DNA of 9,582 nucleotides from Arcobacter sp. (GCA_016744485.1 JADGEG010000069.1:1-9582); one strand, 5' to 3'; positions 1-6,094 are shown, counted from the first letter of the stretch. Numbers and translations are program-made. Notes: generated by a model not told the origin, from the sequence alone.

Positions 1-47
1 GAGATTAGTATTGTCGAAAGTGTTAGTAAAATAAATAAATATCTCAT
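1..47 (-). CDS. 5' end of an exported protein (truncated by window edge)
   Basis: An ATG at 47 on the minus strand opens a frame that stays open to base 1 and encodes MRYLFILLTLSTILI. This is a basic residue followed by a hydrophobic run, typical of the start of a signal peptide or membrane anchor. An AGGGA Shine-Dalgarno-like box lies 6 nt upstream of the ATG, just after the purQ stop, and only 19 bp separate the two genes, so it is probably the next gene of the ctpA-purCSQ operon. In Campylobacter jejuni, as I recall, purQ is also followed by a predicted periplasmic protein gene, which agrees with this reading. Only about 15 codons are visible, so the function cannot be assigned. Confidence 0.5.
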   Translation of the reverse strand, partial: MRYLFILLTLSTILI

Positions 48-66
48 ATTTTTTCCCTAAAATATA

Positions 67-738
67 TTATACCAAGAAACCTTCCAGCATTTTTAAACCA
101 TCATCACAAGTAAGCAGTTTTTCAATTGCACGTTCAGGATGAGGCATAAGTGCAAATACATTTCTGTTTTTATTACAAATTCCAGCGATATTTGATACAG
201 AACCATTTATATTAGTTTCAAAACCATTGTCATCACAATATTTTAATAAAATCTGATTATTATATTCTAGTTCTTTTAATCCATTTTCATCTATGAAGTA
301 ATTTCCATCATGATGAGCTAAAGGAATATTTAAAATATCATTTACATTTAGCTTTTGTAAAAAAGCATTCTTATTATTTATTACTTTTAATTTATTAAAT
401 TTTGAAATAAAATGAAGATTATTATTTCTCTTCATTGCTCCAGGGAGTAATGAGGCTTCTAGTAAAATTTGAAAACCATTACAAATACCTAATACTTTAC
501 CACCATTATTTGCATATTCTTGAACTGCTTGTATAATAGGTGCGAATCTAGCAATTGCCCCTGCTCTTAAATAATCACCATAAGAAAAACCACCAGGTAT
601 AACTATAAGATCAGTATTTTTTGGTATTGTTGTTTCTTTATGCCAAATAATACTAACATTTGCTCTTAATTTTTCAAAAGCATACTTAGTATCATATTCA
701 CAATTAGTTCCAGGAAATTGTAATATACTTACATTCAT
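67..738 (-). CDS. purQ: Phosphoribosylformylglycinamidine synthase subunit PurQ (glutaminase)
   Basis: This is the glutamine amidotransferase subunit of FGAM synthase in de novo purine synthesis. It releases ammonia from glutamine for PurL, with PurS bridging the complex in the cytoplasm. The 223-residue protein is a class I glutaminase: an N-terminal strand MNVSILQFPG, the oxyanion region PGGFSYGDYLRAG (about 48-60), the nucleophile elbow GICNGFQ with Cys86, and MPHPERA carrying His200 and Glu202, which complete the catalytic triad. Length is normal for stand-alone PurQ. It starts at an ATG 3 bp after the purS stop with no clear Shine-Dalgarno box, so translation is probably coupled to purS. 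PurL is not in this window and must be encoded elsewhere. Confidence 0.96.
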   Translation of the reverse strand: MNVSILQFPGTNCEYDTKYAFEKLRANVSIIWHKETTIPKNTDLIVIPGGFSYGDYLRAGAIARFAPIIQAVQEYANNGGKVLGICNGFQILLEASLLPGAMKRNNNLHFISKFNKLKVINNKNAFLQKLNVNDILNIPLAHHDGNYFIDENGLKELEYNNQILLKYCDDNGFETNINGSVSNIAGICNKNRNVFALMPHPERAIEKLLTCDDGLKMLEGFLV

Positions 739-741
739 AAT

Positions 742-987
742 TTAAACTACAATTTCAATTGCATAATCTTCAATAACTGTATTAGCTAGAAGCTTTTCAC
801 ACATTTTTACTGTTTCTTTTTTTGCTTCTTCTTTAGAAGTAATATTTAATTCAATAATAATTTGTTTAGCAATTCTTACATCCTTTACAGTATTTTTAAA
901 TCCCAAGGTATCTAAAGCATGATGAGTGGCTTTTCCTTGGTCATCTAATACACCTTTTTTTAGCCCAATATTTATAATTGCTTTCAA
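742..987 (-). CDS. purS: Phosphoribosylformylglycinamidine synthase subunit PurS
   Basis: PurS is the small structural subunit that joins PurL and PurQ in the three-part FGAM synthase. The 81-residue product has the family length and features: N-terminal strand MKAIINIGLKKGVLDDQG (1-18), the helix ending in ALDTLGF (about 24-30), and a second strand VKDVRIAKQIIIEL. The start is a TTG at 987. It is supported by an AAAGGAAA box about 7 nt upstream and by the fact that the PurS N-terminal strand begins exactly there. It starts 1 bp after the purC stop, so purC and purS are probably translationally coupled. The Shine-Dalgarno box lies inside the last codons of purC. Confidence 0.93.
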   Translation of the reverse strand: MKAIINIGLKKGVLDDQGKATHHALDTLGFKNTVKDVRIAKQIIIELNITSKEEAKKETVKMCEKLLANTVIEDYAIEIVV

Positions 988-988
988 A

Positions 989-1708
989 TTAATTTCCTTT
1001 CGATAAAATTCTATTTAATACATTTTCATAGGCAACTTTTACACCACCTTTACCTTGTCTAAATCTATCTTTATCTAAAGATTCACCAGATTCAATATCC
1101 CAAAACCTACAATTATCTGGACTTAATTCATCAATTAAAATTATATTACCATTTAAATCTCTTCCAAATTCTAATTTAAAATCAACCAGTTTTAAATCTT
1201 TTTTAAAAAAATATGGTTTTAAAATATTGTTTATTTTTCTAGCCATTCTTCTTAATTCATCTAATTCATCTTGATTATGAACTAAATTTAAAATCAAACA
1301 ATGTTGATCATTTAATTTAGGATCACCTAAGTCATCATCCTTATAGTCAAATTCAACTAAAGTAAAAGGTAAAACTGTTCCATCTTTTATATTAAGTGTT
1401 CTTGTTAAAGAACCAGTTGCTATATTTCGTACGATTACTTCTATTAAAATAACCTCACAAGCTTTATGCAACATATTATTATCATCTAAGTTTTTTACAA
1501 AATGAGTAGGAATACCTTTGTCATTTAATAATTTAAATAATTCTGTTGATATCTTATTATTTAAAGCACCTTTTCCATCTTCACTTGACTTTTTAGCACC
1601 ATTAAATGCAGTTAGATCATCTTTAAACTCAGATATTAGAAGATTTTTATCTTGTGTTTTCCATATTTTTTTTGCTTTACCTTCATATAAAAGTTCTGTT
1701 TTTTCCAT
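989..1708 (-). CDS. purC: SAICAR synthetase (phosphoribosylaminoimidazole-succinocarboxamide synthase)
   Basis: PurC ligates aspartate to CAIR using ATP to give SAICAR in purine synthesis. The 239-residue protein shows the SAICAR synthetase signatures in order: nucleotide-binding LLYEGKAKKIW (6-16), DDLTAFNGAKK (30-40), VRNIATGSLTR (93-103), VDFKLEFGRD (175-184), the metal-site segment IDELSPDNCRFW (192-203), and a C-terminal DKDRFRQGKGG. Length is typical of the bacterial monofunctional enzyme. Its ATG overlaps the ctpA stop by one base (TAATG) and has an AAAGG box a few nt upstream, so it is probably co-transcribed and translationally coupled with the protease gene. Purine genes behind ctpA are an arrangement I recall from other Campylobacterota. 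Confidence 0.96.
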   Translation of the reverse strand: MEKTELLYEGKAKKIWKTQDKNLLISEFKDDLTAFNGAKKSSEDGKGALNNKISTELFKLLNDKGIPTHFVKNLDDNNMLHKACEVILIEVIVRNIATGSLTRTLNIKDGTVLPFTLVEFDYKDDDLGDPKLNDQHCLILNLVHNQDELDELRRMARKINNILKPYFFKKDLKLVDFKLEFGRDLNGNIILIDELSPDNCRFWDIESGESLDKDRFRQGKGGVKVAYENVLNRILSKGN

Positions 1709-3006
1709 TATTTACCTTTGTTATTAATTATAATTAAACTTTGCAAAATACCAATTGCTGTGTTTAGTTGATTATCCTGTAAAATTTCTTTTTTTGAAAT
1801 ATTTTTTTTACTTTTTGGTATTATTTTTGATTTTTTTATTCCGTTATCTTTATCTAGTTCAACTTTTAGATGTTTTTTTAAATCTGCTTCTTTTATTTTG
1901 AATTCTGAATTTATTTCACTTATAACTTTTCCTGAATATACGATAACATCAGGAATTATTCCTTTTGCTTGTATGGTTCTTCCACTAGGTAAATAATATT
2001 TTGCAATAGTTATTTTAATACTTTCACTTTTATCTTTTGTAATAGGTAAAACAGCTTGAACTGATCCTTTTCCAAATGTTTGTTCACCAATTAAAATAGC
2101 TCTTTTATGATCTTGTAAAGCTCCACTTACAATTTCAGATGCTGATGCTGATCCTGTATTTATTAAAACAACAATAGGAACATGTGTAATAGTATTTATT
2201 TTTTTTGCATAAAATTTTTCTTCTTTTAATACATCTCTGCCTTTTTGGGAGACTATTACACCTTTATCAATAAAAAGATCACTAACTCCAATAGCTTGAG
2301 ATAATAAACCACCAGGGTTATTTCTTAAATCTAAAATCAATCCACTTATATTTGATCTATTTTTTATTTCTTTTTTTAAGCTTCTAACGACTTTATTATC
2401 GAAACTAGAAATTCTTAAATAAAGTAAATTAGTATCTTCAATTTTTTTTGCAAAAACTGATTTAATCTTAATTATATCTCGAACAATTTTTATTTTTAAA
2501 GGATTTACCTCTCCTTTTCTAATAATTGTCAATATAAGTGAAGTCTTAGGTTTACCTCTCATTAAACTAACAGCTTCGTCTAAAGTCATATTTAATGTTG
2601 AAAAATCATTAATTTTTAAAATTATATCACTAGCTTTGACACCAGCATGAAAAGCAGGAGTGTCATCTATTGGTGAGATAATAGTTAAAGCTCCTTTTCG
2701 TAAACCTATTGTAATACCAAGGCCTCCAAACTCTCCAGTAGTTTGAATTTTCATTTCTTTAGAAGATTTTTTATCTAAAAAAGAAGAATGAGCATCTAGC
2801 TCTTGCATTAAACCTTTTAATGTTTTATTAACTATTTCATCAAGTTTTATATCATCTACATAGTATTTTTCCACAGTTCCAATTACTTGTGTTAATTTTG
2901 ATAAAGATTCAAACCTTGTAGGTGTTTTTTTCTTAGCATCTTTTGCAAAACTTATTTGTACTAATATCATAGATATAAATATTATTATTGATAAAGTTTT
3001 ATTCAT
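1708..3006 (-). CDS. ctpA: Carboxyl-terminal processing protease (S41 family, PDZ domain)
   Basis: This is a periplasmic serine protease that trims or degrades envelope proteins from their C-termini. From the preferred ATG at 3006 the product has 432 residues: a signal peptide of about 21 residues ending ISFA, an N-terminal helical region, a PDZ domain (about 87-165) with the carboxylate-binding segment GGLGITIG, then the S41 catalytic core. The core has DLRNNPGG (226-233), GSASASEIVSGALQD with the nucleophile Ser288, and TFGKGSVQ with Lys313 and Gln317. The 25-residue Ser-Lys spacing and the Gln four residues on match the CtpA/Prc catalytic triad. A TTG at 3024 would add six residues, but AAGGA sits 7 nt before the ATG and the extension has no signal-peptide character. 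The lysine-rich tail (about 381-406) is variable in this family. It heads the purCSQ operon. Confidence 0.92.
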   Translation of the reverse strand: MNKTLSIIIFISMILVQISFAKDAKKKTPTRFESLSKLTQVIGTVEKYYVDDIKLDEIVNKTLKGLMQELDAHSSFLDKKSSKEMKIQTTGEFGGLGITIGLRKGALTIISPIDDTPAFHAGVKASDIILKINDFSTLNMTLDEAVSLMRGKPKTSLILTIIRKGEVNPLKIKIVRDIIKIKSVFAKKIEDTNLLYLRISSFDNKVVRSLKKEIKNRSNISGLILDLRNNPGGLLSQAIGVSDLFIDKGVIVSQKGRDVLKEEKFYAKKINTITHVPIVVLINTGSASASEIVSGALQDHKRAILIGEQTFGKGSVQAVLPITKDKSESIKITIAKYYLPSGRTIQAKGIIPDVIVYSGKVISEINSEFKIKEADLKKHLKVELDKDNGIKKSKIIPKSKKNISKKEILQDNQLNTAIGILQSLIIINNKGK

Positions 3007-3013
3007 AACATTA

Positions 3014-3018
3014 TCCTT
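3014..3018 (-). promoter_or_regulatory. Ribosome binding site that fixes the ctpA start
   Basis: AAGGA on the minus strand lies 7 nt upstream of the ATG at 3006. It falls inside the frame opened by the TTG at 3024, so it favours the ATG as the real start of ctpA and gives a clean signal peptide. Confidence 0.7.
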
Positions 3019-3044
3019 ATTCAAAATTAATTTTAAAAAAAAGT

Positions 3045-3050
3045 ATTATA
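3045..3050 (-). promoter_or_regulatory. Predicted -10 box for the ctpA-purCSQ operon
   Basis: The minus strand reads a perfect TATAAT about 39 nt upstream of the ctpA ATG, in the short AT-rich region between the divergent genes. No convincing -35 hexamer is visible, which is common for housekeeping promoters in Campylobacterota. The whole intergenic region is AT-rich, so chance matches are likely. Confidence 0.45.
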
Positions 3051-3060
3051 TTCAATTTTG

Positions 3061-3066
3061 TATAAA
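3061..3066 (+). promoter_or_regulatory. Predicted -10 box for the plus-strand envelope gene pair
   Basis: TATAAA preceded by a T-rich stretch lies about 60 nt upstream of the ATG at 3125. It is only 10 bp from the opposing TATAAT of ctpA, so the two promoters would be back to back and polymerases might compete. Support is by position and sequence only. Confidence 0.35.
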
Positions 3067-3112
3067 AGTAAGATTTTATGATTTTTTTTGTATGATTAAC
3101 TTTAATTTTTTT

Positions 3113-3117
3113 GAAGG
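3113..3117 (+). promoter_or_regulatory. Ribosome binding site that fixes the start at 3125
   Basis: GAAGG lies 7 nt before the ATG at 3125. Two upstream in-frame ATGs compete: 3092, with no Shine-Dalgarno box, and 3119, where the box is only 1 nt away. The spacing therefore selects 3125. Confidence 0.65.
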
Positions 3118-3124
3118 TATGTTC

Positions 3125-3706
3125 ATGAGTATAAAAGATAATATTAATTTAGTAAAAGATGAGTTAAATAGTGAAGAAAAGTTTCTTGAAAATTTTATAA
3201 AATTAGAAAGATTTTATAAAAAATATAAAATGGTCATTTTAAGTGTTATAGGACTTGTTTTTATTTCCATAATTTTATATTTTAGTATTAGTTATATAAA
3301 AGAAGACAATAACACTAAAGCAAATATAGCTTTTAATAAACTTATGAAATCTCCAAAAGATTTAGAATCTATTAAGATATTGAAAGAAAAAAATCAAAAA
3401 TTATATCAAATATTTCAATATTTAAATGCCAAAGAAAAAAATAAAGATTTTGATATTACTTTAAAATATTTAAAAGAATTATCATCTTATAAAAAAGCAT
3501 TAAACTTACAAGACATTAATGCATTAAGTCAAATATCTATGAAAAGTAATTTTTTATTAAAAGAATTTGCAATATTCAATAAAGCATTAATCCTAACAGA
3601 GCAAAAAAAATTCAATGATGCAAAATTAGCTTTAAAACTAATTCCTAAAACATCAAAAGTTAATGATTTAGCAAAAATGTTAAATCATTATTTATTAAGT
3701 AAATAA
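3125..3706 (+). CDS. Membrane-anchored periplasmic helical protein, YfgM/TPR-like
   Basis: From the ATG at 3125 this encodes 193 residues: a charged cytoplasmic N-terminus (1-35), one hydrophobic segment at about 36-58 (MVILSVIGLVFISIILYFS), and a helical C-terminal part of some 135 residues that should face the periplasm. The helical part has TPR-like spacing, for example AIFNKALILTEQKKFNDAKLAL near 149-170. This layout resembles YfgM, the inner-membrane TPR protein linked to the Sec translocon and periplasmic chaperones. In gammaproteobacteria yfgM sits directly upstream of bamB, and here the next gene 9 bp downstream is a BamB-like lipoprotein, which strengthens the analogy. Sequence identity to YfgM is not obvious by eye, so the family call rests on architecture and context. 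An in-frame ATG at 3092 would add 11 residues. Confidence 0.6.
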   Translation: MSIKDNINLVKDELNSEEKFLENFIKLERFYKKYKMVILSVIGLVFISIILYFSISYIKEDNNTKANIAFNKLMKSPKDLESIKILKEKNQKLYQIFQYLNAKEKNKDFDITLKYLKELSSYKKALNLQDINALSQISMKSNFLLKEFAIFNKALILTEQKKFNDAKLALKLIPKTSKVNDLAKMLNHYLLSK

Positions 3707-3715
3707 GGCTAAAAA

Positions 3716-4696
3716 ATGAAAACTTTTAATTATATATTTATGTGTTCGACTTTACTTTTGTTCACAGCTTGTTCAACAAAAAAATACTTTGAAGCAGATA
3801 ATTCATTAAATAATCTAAGTGTAATAAAAAATAATTTAAATTCAAACATAGTTTCTATAAATAAAGATGGTGCTACTTTGAGAGATAGAAGTGTTATTAC
3901 AAAAAATGGTTTGTCTACAATAAAATTAAAAGATGGCTTTAAATTTTTAAATATTAATGAAAATATTATTATTTCATCTAATTATAAAGATAAAATTATG
4001 ATTAATGATAAAATTATTAAAGTTAATGGTGTCGTAATTGCAGCAAGTCTTAAATCTAATTTGTTAGCATTATTATTTTCAAATAATTCTATTGAACTTT
4101 ATGATTTAGAAAAAAATAAAACTGTAATCAAAGAATATTTTACCCATTCTTATGTAAATGATACTAGAATTGCAAATCCATATTTTATGGATAAAATTAT
4201 TTTATTTCCAACCCTAGATGGTAGGATTATTATACTATCAGCAAGTAGTAAAAAAATTATTAAAAATATTGTTGTTGATGTTAATGGTCAATTTAATAAT
4301 ATAATATTCTTAGATGTAATTAAAGATACTTTAGTAGCTGCAACATCAAATAAAATTATAACAGTTGGAGATGGTTTACTAAATCTTAAAACTTATCATA
4401 TAAGAGATATTATTACAAAAGATGATAATATTTATTTAGCAAGTATTGATGGTCAAATCATAAAAACTGATATTTCATTAAATATTATTAGTAGAAAAAA
4501 ATATAAATTTGCAAAATTTTATGCTTTAGCATTTGGAACTTCTTTATATGCTTTAGAATCTCAAGGTTATTTAATAAATATCTCAAATGACTTTAAAAAA
4601 GATAAAATTTATGATTTTTCTTTTGATAATTCTAAAAAAGTTATTTCTATTGGAAATAAAATATATTATAATAATCACTATCTTACTTTGCCATAA
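3716..4696 (+). CDS. Lipoprotein with BamB-like beta-propeller
   Basis: The 326-residue product starts with a lipoprotein signal peptide: a hydrophobic stretch then the lipobox LFTAC with Cys19, followed by Ser, with no Asp at +2, which is compatible with outer-membrane sorting. The rest is almost entirely short beta strands with repeats such as SNKIITVGDGLLNLKTYH, IYLASIDGQIIKTDISLNII and LYALESQGYLINISNDF. These resemble PQQ-type propeller blades as in BamB, the scaffold lipoprotein of the BAM outer-membrane protein assembly machine. E. coli BamB is about 390 residues, so this version is shorter. An AAGG box lies just upstream of the ATG and the gene follows the YfgM-like gene by 9 bp, so the two probably form one operon. 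Another propeller lipoprotein remains possible. Confidence 0.6.
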   Translation: MKTFNYIFMCSTLLLFTACSTKKYFEADNSLNNLSVIKNNLNSNIVSINKDGATLRDRSVITKNGLSTIKLKDGFKFLNINENIIISSNYKDKIMINDKIIKVNGVVIAASLKSNLLALLFSNNSIELYDLEKNKTVIKEYFTHSYVNDTRIANPYFMDKIILFPTLDGRIIILSASSKKIIKNIVVDVNGQFNNIIFLDVIKDTLVAATSNKIITVGDGLLNLKTYHIRDIITKDDNIYLASIDGQIIKTDISLNIISRKKYKFAKFYALAFGTSLYALESQGYLINISNDFKKDKIYDFSFDNSKKVISIGNKIYYNNHYLTLP

Positions 4697-4727
4697 AAAA
4701 CTTTGTATTCTTTGTGTAAATCCTTTG

Positions 4728-4743
4728 AATATTTATAAATATT
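4728..4743. repeat. 16-bp perfect AT-only palindrome
   Basis: The sequence AATATTTATAAATATT reads the same on both strands, about 30 bp after the lipoprotein stop. It could form a weak hairpin but has no G or C and no following T tract, so it is not a convincing terminator. In DNA this AT-rich such palindromes can arise by chance. Confidence 0.4.
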
Positions 4744-4756
4744 TAAGCTAAATTTA
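4737..4756 (+). repeat. Imperfect direct repeat flanking the transposase relic (copy 1)
   Basis: AAATATTTAAGCTAAATTTA here resembles GAATATTTAAGCCTAAATTA at 5077-5096, sharing AATATTTAAGC and TAAATT with one inserted C between. The copies lie about 340 bp apart on either side of the IS3 OrfA relic. They could be remains of a duplication linked to the element, or chance in AT-rich sequence. Confidence 0.3.
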
Positions 4757-4785
4757 TTAAATATTACTTATTGAAGCTCGATGTG

Positions 4786-4941
4786 TTATGCTGTTGCCTT
4801 TTTTAATATATCATGCTCTTCTTTTTCTATCTTTAATTCACACCTAAGATGCTTATTTTCTTCATTTGAAGATAACAATTTTAATGGTCTTGTTGGTATA
4901 TTATGAGCTTTTTTATATCTTGTAACCCAATTATATATTAT
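4786..4941 (-). pseudogene. IS3-family transposase OrfA fragment (degraded)
   Basis: Read on the minus strand, this frame gives 51 codons between stops that contain IYNWVTRYKKAHNIP, then a charged helix with NEENKHLRCELKIEKEE and HDILKKATA. This matches the C-terminal half of IS3-type OrfA: the end of the helix-turn-helix with its Trp-Val motif, then the leucine-zipper region E(N)xxLRxELKxxxEExDILKKATAYFAK. The frame stops at TAA 4786-4788, right after KKATA, where intact relatives continue YFAK, and an in-frame TAA at 4942-4944 cuts the N-terminal DNA-binding half. No start codon, OrfB or clear terminal inverted repeat is visible, so this is a dead relic rather than a mobile element. It marks a past insertion in this patch. 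Confidence 0.75.
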
Positions 4942-5005
4942 TTAATCTCTTATAGATTAGCACTCCATTATACCTTTTTAGTGGTTTAAAGATAATTTGT
5001 TTTAG

Positions 5006-5011
5006 TATAAT
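5006..5011 (+). promoter_or_regulatory. Possible -10 box upstream of the small gene at 5194
   Basis: A perfect TATAAT lies about 183 nt upstream of the ATG at 5194. It would give a long leader of about 175 nt. A weaker TATATT at 5135-5140 is an alternative. Neither has a clear -35 box. Confidence 0.25.
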
Positions 5012-5193
5012 ATTTTATATAAATTGAGATTGGATTCTTTTATAAAATATTTGGAACAAGAACGAGTGAGCTCTACGAATATTTAAGCCTAAATTATCTT
5101 TATTGTAGTGGTTATTTAAAATAAGTAAGTAAACTATATTTGATGAAGGTAACTTGTTTTTAAACTTAAGCATTATATAAGGAGTATTAAAAG

Positions 5194-5538
5194 ATGAGAT
5201 TTTTACTTAATTTTTTAATTTTTGTATTTGTTTGCATTCTTCTGCTAAATAAAATATTTTTAGATACTCAAACAAATACTTACAGAAATAAAGAAGAAGT
5301 AATTAATAACAATGCTATTAAACAAGGTTGGATTCCTTCTATAATCCCAGATTCAGCATATAACATTAAAGAAGAACATAATTTAGATACAAATATTTTC
5401 AAAGGAAGTTTTAAATACGATGAAAAAGATGAAAATAACTTTTTAAAAAAACTCACAAAGCTAAATGAGGAACTAACTTGGGAATATTTTATATTTATAA
5501 TTGATATAAAAAAAATAAAGTTGAGTTTAGTAACATAG
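5194..5538 (+). CDS. Small membrane-anchored or exported protein of unknown function, C-terminus apparently frameshifted
   Basis: The 114-residue frame starts at an ATG with AAGGAG 9 nt upstream, a strong ribosome binding site. Residues 1-23 are an uncleaved anchor or signal peptide (MRFLLNFLIFVFVCILLLNK), and the rest would be periplasmic. A distinctive central part, about 41-75, contains NNAIKQGWIPSIIPDSAYNI, then EEHNLDTN and GSFKYD. I associate a GWIP..P.SA..I.E.H..DTN pattern with small uncharacterised bacterial proteins but cannot name a family. The frame ends KKIKLSLVT just after a run of eight A (5508-5515). Adding one A would instead continue KKNKVEFSNIVKYNKNKEIVNSPKL to a stop at 5583-5585, so the visible end is probably a slipped product or a decayed gene. 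It is monocistronic, beside a transposase relic. Confidence 0.65.
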   Translation: MRFLLNFLIFVFVCILLLNKIFLDTQTNTYRNKEEVINNNAIKQGWIPSIIPDSAYNIKEEHNLDTNIFKGSFKYDEKDENNFLKKLTKLNEELTWEYFIFIIDIKKIKLSLVT

Positions 5539-5585
5539 TAAAATATAATAAAAATAAGGAGATTGTTAATTCACCTAAATTATAA
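5508..5585 (+). other. A8 run and displaced 3' reading frame of the small gene
   Basis: Bases 5508-5515 are eight A. After this run, the reading frame beginning with the AAT at 5514 encodes NKVEFSNIVKYNKNKEIVN then SPKL and ends TAA at 5583-5585, with no stop between. Joined to the upstream frame by one additional A it gives a protein of about 130 residues with a smooth hydrophilic C-terminus. The run could be a mutation, a sequencing error, or a site of transcriptional or ribosomal slippage. Confidence 0.5.
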
Positions 5586-5610
5586 AATCATAGCTATAAG
5601 ATGACCATTA

Positions 5611-5631
5611 AAAGAAAAAGTTTTTTTCTTT
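5611..5631. terminator. Possible bidirectional terminator between convergent genes
   Basis: AAAGAAAAA (5611-5619) can pair with TTTTTCTTT (5623-5631) across a 3-base loop. The arms are A-rich on one side and T-rich on the other, so it could act in both directions. It lies between the plus-strand small gene and the minus-strand acetyltransferase gene and overlaps the stop codon of the latter. It has a single G-C pair, so strength is doubtful. Confidence 0.35.
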
Positions 5632-6094
5632 AATCAAGTTGATAAATTAATGCTTTTTCATCACATATAGGAAAATGTTTACATCTAATACAATCAGCCC
5701 ATATCTTATGTTCAGGAATATTTTCTTTTTTTATGAGTTTAAAGTCTAAGCTTTTAAAAAAACCTTCTTCATATGTTAGAGCTAATAATTGTTTTAATTG
5801 ATATTCTCTAGCTTCTTTAATGCAAGCTTTTACTAATTCTTTACCAAGTTTTAAACCTCTATGTTTTTTTGATACTATGAGGCTTCTAACTTCTGCTAAA
5901 TTTTTTGAATATATATTAAGTGCAACAAAACCAGCAAGTTTATCATTAACTTTTACAATAATATATGATCTAATTGTATTTGCCATTTCATCACTAGTTC
6001 TTAAAAGAATATTTCCATTTAAAACATCTTCTTTAACTAATTCTTGCATTTCATTTATATTAGTAATATTTGGTTTAGAAAAAACAATGTTCAT
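5630..6094 (-). CDS. GNAT acetyltransferase, probable short-type N-acetylglutamate synthase
   Basis: The 154-residue protein is a single GNAT domain. The acetyl-CoA-binding motif A is VSKKHRGLKLGKELV (74-88), with Arg79, Gly80 and Gly84 in the usual R/Q-x-x-G-x-G/A position. The core strand before it reads LAEVRSLIV. The C-terminus has WADCIRCKHFPICDEKALIY with Cys135, Cys138 and Cys144, a feature I associate with short ArgA-type N-acetylglutamate synthases that make the first intermediate of arginine synthesis. C. jejuni carries such a gene in its arg cluster, as I recall. Here the gene is last in the envelope cluster, its ATG directly abutting the engB stop, with no strong Shine-Dalgarno box, so it is probably translationally coupled. 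Another small-molecule or protein acetyltransferase is possible. Confidence 0.75.
   Translation of the reverse strand: MNIVFSKPNITNINEMQELVKEDVLNGNILLRTSDEMANTIRSYIIVKVNDKLAGFVALNIYSKNLAEVRSLIVSKKHRGLKLGKELVKACIKEAREYQLKQLLALTYEEGFFKSLDFKLIKKENIPEHKIWADCIRCKHFPICDEKALIYQLD

Larger units (their letters stand above)
4697..5193. other. Non-coding accessory gap with transposase relic
   Basis: About 500 bp lie between the lipoprotein gene and the small gene at 5194 without an intact gene. It holds a palindrome at 4728-4743, a decayed IS3-type OrfA fragment at 4786-4941 on the minus strand, one copy of an imperfect repeat near each end, and a possible promoter at 5006-5011. I see no complete insertion-sequence ends and no OrfB remnant. 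Confidence 0.6.

Noticed and set aside
1..60. Plus-strand open frame ending TAA at 58-60 (EISIVESVSKINKY...), a possible 3' end of a convergent gene
   Set aside because: The opposite strand over the same bases has a ribosome binding site, an ATG and a signal-peptide-like start placed right after purQ, which is stronger evidence.
1518..1727. Plus-strand 69-residue open frame
   Set aside because: It lies opposite the conserved purC coding sequence and has no family features or ribosome binding site. It is a shadow.
3092..3124. N-terminal extension of the YfgM-like protein from the ATG at 3092
   Set aside because: There is no Shine-Dalgarno box before 3092, whereas GAAGG is spaced 7 nt from the ATG at 3125.
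4943..4959. 6-bp inverted repeat TAATCT/AGATTA as a possible insertion-sequence end or hairpin
   Set aside because: The arms are short, there is no matching partner at the other side of the relic, and chance is likely in this composition.
5006..5086. Short plus-strand frame with LDSFIKYLEQERVSSTNI, reminiscent of the N-terminal core-binding part of a tyrosine recombinase
   Set aside because: Only about 18 residues fit loosely, with no start signal and no catalytic domain nearby. It is too short to support a claim.
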